Of a stretch of 18,651 bases of DNA, positions 13,885-18,651 are shown piece after piece. A model generated the notes under the pieces. The model saw nothing but the letters and a program-made list of their open reading frames with translations, did no database searches and was not told where the DNA came from. The translations under genes were made by a program, and so were the position numbers. The DNA comes from Candidatus Colicola caccequi. GTDB lineage: Bacteria; Bacteroidota; Bacteroidia; Bacteroidales; Paludibacteraceae. The stretch spans positions 1 through 18,651 of the forward strand of contig JAGHTR010000149.1 in NCBI GenBank assembly GCA_018065205.1, in the 5' to 3' direction. Positions within the stretch are counted from its first letter, which is position 1. Each line of letters starts with the position of its first letter.

Positions 13885-14960
13885 TTCCAAAGTGTTATCA
13901 ACGCATCATTCATAGTGCCTTTAGACGTAAAAGCTCCCATGTTATAGGCAGCCCAACCGTCTTTTTTGTATTCGGCTGGTTTCCAATTATTGAATACTTG
14001 CGGTTCCCAGTAGAATATACCGGCAAAGTAATCCAATGAATCCAAGCGTTTACGTATATCGGTCATCACCTGTGTGGCGGAAGACACATTAGCGGCTAAT
14101 GTACCTATTTCGCATAACATGATGGGGCAGTTAAACTCGCCATGCAGCAGTTTGATATTCTGTTCCGCCAGTTTATTCATCTCCGGCCAGTCCTTACCGG
14201 ACCAAGCACGCATCATGGGATAGTGACTTAAACCGATGATATCGAACTTACCACCATTTTGTTTAAGTTTACGGTAGAACCAGTTATTATTCTCGTAGGC
14301 ATTGTCGATATGCACAATGACTTGTGCGTTAGGGAAGACGCTCTTAACGGCATCATAACCGACAGCGGTCATACGTGCGTAGTTTGTCCAACCATTCGGG
14401 GTGTCGCCTTGAGAAGTCCATAATTGGCCTAATGGCCATAACATGCCATTTCGTGTTTCATTGCCCACCTGCACCCATTCCGGGGTAACACCGATTTGTT
14501 TAAGTTGTTGCAAGACGGACGTTGTATGTTGAGCAACGGAGTCACATAGTTGATCCACCGTGCAGTTCTTCCATGCTTGCGGTGTATTCTGTTTGCTTGG
14601 GTCAGCAAAATAGTCCGAATAGTGGAAATCAATCATGACACGTAGTTTAAGGTCAGCAGCCCGTTTAGCCTTAACTAGTACGTCCGGGGCATTGCACCAC
14701 CCTGTTGAGTGGTTAACAAAAACGCGTAAACGCACACTGTTCATGCCGGAATCACGCATCAGACGCATACATTCGGTAGCCTTACCTTCGGCGTTATAGA
14801 AGAGCACATTATCTTGCTCTTGCTCGGTTAACCACGAGCAATCGGCACCTTTGGCGTAACTGCCAACCGGCGCAGGGATATAAGGATCCACATCCGATTT
14901 ATGCTCCTTGCAAGCACACAGGGCAACAAGGATTAAAGTTATTAAGAGGGGATGTTTCAT
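13881..14960 (-). CDS. GH53 arabinogalactan endo-beta-1,4-galactanase, lipoprotein
   Basis: A 359-residue endo-galactanase that cuts beta-1,4-galactan side chains of pectin (type I arabinogalactan). The start at 14960, one base after the galM stop, gives a lipoprotein signal: MKHPLLITLILVALCAC, with Cys17 the likely lipidated residue. Cys15 at -2 is unusual. The GH53 barrel follows from about residue 33: SYAKGADCSWL, GMNSVRLRVFV, then acid/base Glu168 in WVQVGNETRNGMLWP, LSHYPM, nucleophile Glu284 in IMLCEIG, and FYWEPQVFNNW near the end. Length fits the family. The open frame extends 25 codons upstream into galM, but that part is not signal-like and I leave it out. No clear acidic surface-export signal follows the cysteine, so surface versus periplasmic location is open. 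Coupled by ATGA overlap to the GH2 gene. Confidence 0.94.
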   Translation of the reverse strand: MKHPLLITLILVALCACKEHKSDVDPYIPAPVGSYAKGADCSWLTEQEQDNVLFYNAEGKATECMRLMRDSGMNSVRLRVFVNHSTGWCNAPDVLVKAKRAADLKLRVMIDFHYSDYFADPSKQNTPQAWKNCTVDQLCDSVAQHTTSVLQQLKQIGVTPEWVQVGNETRNGMLWPLGQLWTSQGDTPNGWTNYARMTAVGYDAVKSVFPNAQVIVHIDNAYENNNWFYRKLKQNGGKFDIIGLSHYPMMRAWSGKDWPEMNKLAEQNIKLLHGEFNCPIMLCEIGTLAANVSSATQVMTDIRKRLDSLDYFAGIFYWEPQVFNNWKPAEYKKDGWAAYNMGAFTSKGTMNDALITLWK

Positions 14961-14961
14961 G

Positions 14962-15960
14962 TTACACAAATTTATAGGATGTTTTTTCGTAATACACCTC
15001 GCCCGGGCGTAAGATAGCATTGGGGAAGTTAGCATGATTGGGGCTATCGGGGAAGTTCTGTGCTTCTAAGCAGATGGCATGTTGTACATCATAGGTAGTG
15101 CCGGACTTTCCTTCGTTTTGCTCAATCCAGTTGCCGGTATAGACTTGCAATCCGGGCATTGTTGTCCATACTTGCATAGCACGTCCGTCAGCCTCCACAA
15201 CAGCAGCCAATTCCGGTTCTTTCTTGGACTGATTAGACTTACGCAATACCCAGTTGTTATCTATGCCTCTGCCGGGAGCAAAGAAAGGGTCATCTATGCG
15301 GTCACCAACGCGAGTTGGCTGTCTAAAATCCATTGGAGTGTGGTCAACGGGCAGGATTTCGCCGGTAGGGCAAGCGGTGTCATCAAAGGGAGTGTATTGG
15401 TCCGCGAAGACTTGTAAGATATGGTCCTTGACCGAGCCACTATTCTCGCCAGCCAGATTAAAGTAAGCATGATTGGTAAAGCCGACGATAGTAGGTTGAT
15501 CGGTCTTAGCCTCAAACGAGATAGAGAGCGCATTATCCTTGGTCAGCATATAGGTAACATAGACATCTAAGTTACCCGGATAGTTTTCCTCGCCATCCAA
15601 AGCGCGATAGTGCAGACTGACGCTATGGCGCGTTTGTCCGACAATATCCCATATCTTTTCATTAAAACCACTTACTCCGCCATGTAGGGCATTGGTGCCA
15701 TTGTTGATGGGCAGTTGATAAGACTTACCATCAATGCTAAAACGTCCATTTTTGATGCGATTGGCATAGCGACCTATGATGGCATTGAAGTATGTTTCTT
15801 TTTGCTGCCATTCCTCAATGGTTTTGAACCCAAGTACGATGTCTTTTTTCTCGCCTTGACGATTAGGCACAATTAGGGACAGCAGTTTAGCGCCATAGTT
15901 GCTAATCTCTGCCGTCAGGCCTTGGCCTCCATACAAAGTAATGGTTCTAATCTGTTTCAT
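14962..15960 (-). CDS. galM: aldose 1-epimerase (galactose mutarotase)
   Basis: A 332-residue mutarotase that converts beta-D-galactose, released by beta-galactosidase, to the alpha anomer required by galactokinase. Substrate-binding and catalytic residues match the Lactococcus enzyme: Arg68 in GRYANRIKNG, His93 in NALHGG, catalytic His164 in FTNHAYFNLAG, Asp234 in GRGIDNNW and catalytic base Glu299 in ICLEAQNFPDSPN. There is no signal peptide, so it is cytosolic, unlike some secreted Bacteroides relatives. Its ATG (15960) overlaps the galK stop as ATGA, and the GH53 lipoprotein gene starts one base after its stop. Confidence 0.96.
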   Translation of the reverse strand: MKQIRTITLYGGQGLTAEISNYGAKLLSLIVPNRQGEKKDIVLGFKTIEEWQQKETYFNAIIGRYANRIKNGRFSIDGKSYQLPINNGTNALHGGVSGFNEKIWDIVGQTRHSVSLHYRALDGEENYPGNLDVYVTYMLTKDNALSISFEAKTDQPTIVGFTNHAYFNLAGENSGSVKDHILQVFADQYTPFDDTACPTGEILPVDHTPMDFRQPTRVGDRIDDPFFAPGRGIDNNWVLRKSNQSKKEPELAAVVEADGRAMQVWTTMPGLQVYTGNWIEQNEGKSGTTYDVQHAICLEAQNFPDSPNHANFPNAILRPGEVYYEKTSYKFV

Positions 15961-17036
15961 ACTCTCTTTACTCCGTCTCCTATTTCTGCCACATAGAACT
16001 CTGCTGTGAGTCCGGTTTTTGCTTTATATTCCTTGCCAACCTGCTCAATAAAAGTAGGAATAGCTTCGTCCTTAACAAGAGAGACGGTGCATCCGCCAAA
16101 TCCGCCACCGGTCATTCGGCTACCGATGACGCCATCAATCTTCCATGCTGCTTCTGCCATAGCATCCAATTCAGGACCGGTTACTTCATAATCATCACGC
16201 AGCGAGACGTGACTTTGGTTCATTAACCGGCCAAAAGTAGCGATGTCGCCTTTTTGCAAAGCTTCAACAGCATCGGTAGTACGTTTAACCTCAGAAATGA
16301 AGTGACGAGCCCGAGGATTGGTATAATCCTTTTTAGCCAATGCTTCGCGGCTTTCTTTAACGCGGTCGTTGTAGGTGCCCGAATCGAGTTTATGCGGAGA
16401 ATGGGTATTGGCAATCACCACCTTGATTCCTTCTAATTTAACAGGAACTAATTGAAACTCCAAGGTTTGGCAATTAAGGAAGATAGCATGGTCTTTCTTA
16501 CCTTGTGCCGACGCGAATTGGTCCATAATGCCGCAGTTAACTCCGGCATATTCGTGCTCGCTAAGTTGTCCAATCTTAGCCAATTCCGTCTTGTCATATC
16601 CGGCACCAAACACATCATTAAAGGCGCAAGCAGTAGCCACTTCAATCGCAGCCGAACTGCTCAAACCTGCTCCTGCAGGCACATTTCCCCAGAAGAGCAT
16701 ATCATAGCCCTTGATGAGTTGAAAACCACGATTGATATATTGGGCGATACAACCCAAAGGATAATTAGCCCAGCAACGGTTGGGTAAGGGACGAATATCG
16801 TTGATGGATACTTCCACTTTTTCCGATATATTCAAGCTTTGGAAACGCAGTTTGTTATCGTTATTCTCCGCCAATAGCAAGTATGTACCAAAACTTAATG
16901 CGCAAGGGAATACATATCCGCCATTATAATCGGTATGCTCTCCGATTAGATTGACGCGACCGGGAGCGAAATAGATGGCTTGCGGTTGTTTGCCATACGT
17001 TTTTTCAAACGCTTGTTTAAGTTCTTTTGTATCCAT
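15957..17036 (-). CDS. galK: galactokinase
   Basis: A 359-residue GHMP-family kinase that phosphorylates alpha-D-galactose with ATP, the first Leloir step. All three signatures are present: PGRVNLIGEHTDYNGGYVFP (25-44), the ATP loop GAGLSSSAA (122-130) and GGGFGG (310-315). The catalytic Asp172 lies in NCGIMDQFAS and the helper Arg27 in GRVN. Compared from memory with E. coli and Bacteroides GalK (about 380 residues), roughly 25 residues are absent after TYNDRVKESREAL (221-233), in the helical region between the catalytic domain and the LMNQSHVSLRDDYEVTGPEL segment. The frame is clean, so this looks like a natural short form. It starts 4 nt after the permease stop and ends in an ATGA overlap with galM. 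Cytosolic. Confidence 0.96.
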   Translation of the reverse strand: MDTKELKQAFEKTYGKQPQAIYFAPGRVNLIGEHTDYNGGYVFPCALSFGTYLLLAENNDNKLRFQSLNISEKVEVSINDIRPLPNRCWANYPLGCIAQYINRGFQLIKGYDMLFWGNVPAGAGLSSSAAIEVATACAFNDVFGAGYDKTELAKIGQLSEHEYAGVNCGIMDQFASAQGKKDHAIFLNCQTLEFQLVPVKLEGIKVVIANTHSPHKLDSGTYNDRVKESREALAKKDYTNPRARHFISEVKRTTDAVEALQKGDIATFGRLMNQSHVSLRDDYEVTGPELDAMAEAAWKIDGVIGSRMTGGGFGGCTVSLVKDEAIPTFIEQVGKEYKAKTGLTAEFYVAEIGDGVKRV

Positions 17037-17040
17037 AGTC

Positions 17041-18294
17041 TTATTTATTTTTGTTTTTTGACCATACTAATGCGTATAGAAGCATATATGCAAGACAAAC
17101 GATAAGAAGGACATAACTAAATAGATATGCTTTACCTACTCCACCGAACAGATCAGAGGTTAAGCCCTGCAAGAACGGAATAATGCCGCCACCACATACG
17201 AAGGTCATAAATATACCGGATGCAGCAGGAGTGGCATTACCTAAGCCTTCTACAGAAAGGTTAAAAATAGATCCCCACATCACGCTTGTGCATAATCCGC
17301 ATAGAATCATCAGGACCATAGAAACCGGCAATTGTGCATTATCCAATGGGATAACAGCCGTCTCAGGGAGGAGCATAATGGTAATCAATAAAGTCATGCA
17401 TAAAGCGCAAGTCGTAATTAACATAGCACGAGAAGACACTTTACCTCCTAATGCGCCACCTAACAGACGGCCCACCATCATGGATATCCAATAAAGGCCA
17501 ACAATCGTGCCAGCAATCACCGGGCCTACTAATGGGTGATTACTCATGTAAAGATTAGCCATATTAGGGATACCGACCTCTAAGCCAACATAGAGGAAGA
17601 TTGCGATTGCGCCTAATACAAAGTGACGGAAACGCCAAGGTGAGTTAGCGCTACGATTAGCCAAACGTGCCTCACGCTGTTCAGGAGTCTCAATATGCGG
17701 TTCAGGAATACGGCTAAAGAGCAGTACAAAGAAAGCAACTAAGAAGATAATCATTGCTACCATCATAGCCGGAGCAGCATCCATGACTTGTGCTTTAGCT
17801 ATTTCGCCACCAATCAGATAACCCAATAAGATTGGAGCCAATGTTCCGCCAATGGAGTTACAAGCGCCACCGAATTGCAAAAGGCGATTACCTAAGTTAC
17901 CGCCACCACCTAATGTATTAAGCATCGGATTAACGACACTATTAAGAAGGCACATAGACAAGCCGGCAATGAATGCACCTAACACATACATAGCAAAACC
18001 GCCAACAGTGCCACTGAGCCACTGCACGCCAACACCCAATAAACCAATTAGAACGGCAGTAATGGCTGTAAATTTATAGCCTTTGCTGCGCAAGATCATG
18101 CCGGCAGGAATACCCATGCAGGCATAAGCCAAGAAGTTAGCCAACGAGCCCAATTGAGTAAGAGCATTGGATACAGCATACTGGTTCTTAAGGATGATGC
18201 CCATAGACCCAGCAAAGTTAGTCACAAAGGCAATCATGAAGAACAATAAGTACATTACCGCAATCGCAGGAATGTTAAGAGATTGTTTGTTCAT
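17041..18294 (-). CDS. sugar MFS permease of the FHS family (probable galactose or glucose/galactose:H+ symporter)
   Basis: A 417-residue inner-membrane protein with about twelve hydrophobic helices. A charged cytosolic loop between helices 6 and 7 (about 195-222, IPEPHIETPEQREARLANRS) marks the two MFS halves. Features of the fucose/galactose/glucose permease family are visible: SGTVGG, the N-P-rich LLNSVVNPMLNTLGG (116-130) and YVGLEVGIPN (235-244). The substrate is inferred from the operon: galK, galM, endo-galactanase and beta-galactosidase follow directly, so galactose is the best guess. Similar proteins are annotated GluP or FucP, and the exact substrate cannot be read from sequence. 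ATG at 18294 is preceded by a leader of about 40 nt and the promoter at 18342-18373. It is the first gene of the operon, 4 nt ahead of galK. Confidence 0.88.
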   Translation of the reverse strand: MNKQSLNIPAIAVMYLLFFMIAFVTNFAGSMGIILKNQYAVSNALTQLGSLANFLAYACMGIPAGMILRSKGYKFTAITAVLIGLLGVGVQWLSGTVGGFAMYVLGAFIAGLSMCLLNSVVNPMLNTLGGGGNLGNRLLQFGGACNSIGGTLAPILLGYLIGGEIAKAQVMDAAPAMMVAMIIFLVAFFVLLFSRIPEPHIETPEQREARLANRSANSPWRFRHFVLGAIAIFLYVGLEVGIPNMANLYMSNHPLVGPVIAGTIVGLYWISMMVGRLLGGALGGKVSSRAMLITTCALCMTLLITIMLLPETAVIPLDNAQLPVSMVLMILCGLCTSVMWGSIFNLSVEGLGNATPAASGIFMTFVCGGGIIPFLQGLTSDLFGGVGKAYLFSYVLLIVCLAYMLLYALVWSKNKNK

Positions 18295-18341
18295 AATGTT
18301 TGTATTTAAGTATTAATTTTGGAGTTCATTCATTTCTTGTG

Positions 18342-18373
18342 CAAAGATACAACTTTTTTTGCATATTTGCAAA
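18342..18373 (-). promoter_or_regulatory. promoter of the galactan/galactose operon
   Basis: On the minus strand TTTG (18373-18370), a 20-nt spacer and TATCTTTG (18349-18342): a full match to the Bacteroidetes consensus. The permease ATG lies 47 nt downstream of the -7 box. No other promoter is visible between here and 10542, so it probably drives all seven genes. Confidence 0.85.
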
Positions 18374-18374
18374 A
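18357..18374. promoter_or_regulatory. operator-like inverted repeat over the -33 box
   Basis: TTTTGCA (18357-18363), TATT, TGCAAAA (18368-18374): a perfect 7-bp inverted repeat with a 4-nt centre that covers the -33 element and the upstream end of the spacer. A protein bound here would block RNA polymerase. The regulator is not in the window. Confidence 0.45.
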
Positions 18375-18390
18375 GATTTATCATTTTTTT

Positions 18391-18400
18391 TGCAATTGCA
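18391..18400. promoter_or_regulatory. second TGCA-type palindrome upstream of the operon promoter
   Basis: TGCAATTGCA is a perfect 10-bp palindrome 17 nt upstream of the -33 box, with the same TTGCA/TGCAA half-sites as the dyad at 18357-18374. It could be an auxiliary operator or activator site, but A/T-rich context makes chance occurrence possible. Confidence 0.3.
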
Positions 18401-18424
18401 CATAAATCGGTTAAAATAATACAC

Positions 18425-18452
18425 AAAAAAAAGAGGCCCGAAGACCTCTTTT
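18425..18452 (-). terminator. rho-independent terminator with UUCG tetraloop
   Basis: On the minus strand bases 18452-18443 pair with 18438-18429 (10 bp including one G-U pair) around the stable C(UUCG)G loop at 18442-18439. Eight Ts (18432-18425) end the signal, four of them also pairing in the stem. It lies 31 nt after the stop codon of the gene at the right edge and insulates the galactan operon. Confidence 0.92.
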
Positions 18453-18458
18453 AGTTAT

Positions 18459-18473
18459 CTACAGAATCTGTAG
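18459..18473. repeat. small inverted repeat in the 3' untranslated region
   Basis: CTACAG (18459-18464), AAT, CTGTAG (18468-18473): a perfect 6-bp stem with a 3-nt loop between the stop codon of the right-edge gene and its terminator. It has no T-run of its own; it may protect the mRNA 3' end. Confidence 0.45.
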
Positions 18474-18482
18474 AAGAGTTGT

Positions 18483-18651
18483 TTAGAAACCGAGCATGTT
18501 GATCAGTTTGCCATTGTTGTTGATGTACACATGACCATCAATCATCACGCGACGGATAGCAGGATTAAGCGTAACGTTCTCGATACCGGTAGTAGGTTCA
18601 ACGCCTACACCAAGAATAACGGTCTCGTCGTCAACAACTTTCAGATATACA
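18483..18651 (-). CDS. C-terminal end of an unidentified protein (partial, N-terminus beyond the right edge)
   Basis: Fifty-five codons plus one base are open on the minus strand down to a TAA at 18485-18483. Visible parts are VYLKVVDDETVILGVGVEPT, IENVTLNPAIRRVMIDGHVY and a final INNNGKLINMLGF. The pattern of short beta strands ending in IDGHVYINNNGKL resembles the final strand region of many large secreted Bacteroidetes proteins (a x-DG-x-hYI-x-x-x-GK consensus), which suggests an extracellular or surface protein. The family and function cannot be named from this fragment. It is not part of the galactan operon because a strong terminator follows. Confidence 0.75.
   Translation of the reverse strand, partial: VYLKVVDDETVILGVGVEPTTGIENVTLNPAIRRVMIDGHVYINNNGKLINMLGF

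Noticed and set aside
13885..13890. TTG start for the GH2 gene
   Set aside because: ATG at 13884 forms the ATGA overlap seen at other junctions of the operon and needs no rare start.
14961..15035. 25-residue N-terminal extension of the GH53 gene
   Set aside because: It overlaps galM in another frame and would bury the lipoprotein signal; the ATG at 14960 gives a proper signal peptide one base after the galM stop.

Overview
The window is 18.65 kb from a chromosome of the order Bacteroidales; the family cannot be fixed from the sequence alone. Evidence: an OMP_b-brl_3-type TonB receptor, pyruvate:ferredoxin oxidoreductase with a small 2[4Fe-4S] ferredoxin (anaerobe), an AAA_14-type ATPase ending in the Bacteroidetes-typical IPLWLLGFLY, GH53/GH2 galactan enzymes, and promoters of the Bacteroidetes form TTTG-N20-TAnnTTTG. 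Every gene I can support lies on the minus strand, so transcription runs right to left. No tRNA, rRNA, CRISPR, IS element or integrase is visible. No gene-free stretch exceeds 300 bases.

Right part (18651 to 10542). The C-terminal end of a protein enters from the right edge and is closed by a strong terminator with a C(UUCG)G tetraloop. A promoter at 18342-18373, overlapped by an operator-like dyad, then opens a tightly packed seven-gene operon. It encodes an FHS-type sugar permease, galactokinase, aldose 1-epimerase, a GH53 endo-beta-1,4-galactanase lipoprotein, a GH2 beta-galactosidase, a DivIC/FtsB-like division protein and RuvC. Three junctions are ATGA overlaps and one is TAATG. The first five genes form a logical route: GH53 cuts beta-1,4-galactan, GH2 releases galactose, the permease imports it, GalM supplies the alpha anomer and GalK phosphorylates it. 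No SusC/SusD pair, galT or galE is in view. The last two genes are housekeeping genes translationally coupled to the sugar genes.

Middle part (10541 to 5244). A 2[4Fe-4S] ferredoxin gene has its own promoter, a roughly 145-nt leader with foldable elements and a terminator. It is followed by an AAA_14-type ATPase with an almost identical promoter and an unusual Walker B motif (DQ instead of DE). Next comes the 1178-residue pyruvate:ferredoxin oxidoreductase, the likely electron donor for the ferredoxin.

Left part (5243 to 1). A phosphoethanolamine transferase of the EptA/PmrC family, RNase HII, a zinc-ligand-free sirtuin-type deacylase, and a TonB-type outer-membrane receptor cut by the left edge. 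The receptor is preceded by a putative ECF-sigma promoter.

The most unusual feature is in the spacers. Four intergenic spacers (after the ATPase, PFOR, EptA-like and rnhB genes) each carry a different short array with strict period (8, 14, 6 and 6 nt). Each array runs up to the stop codon of the upstream gene. I do not know a described system that explains this.
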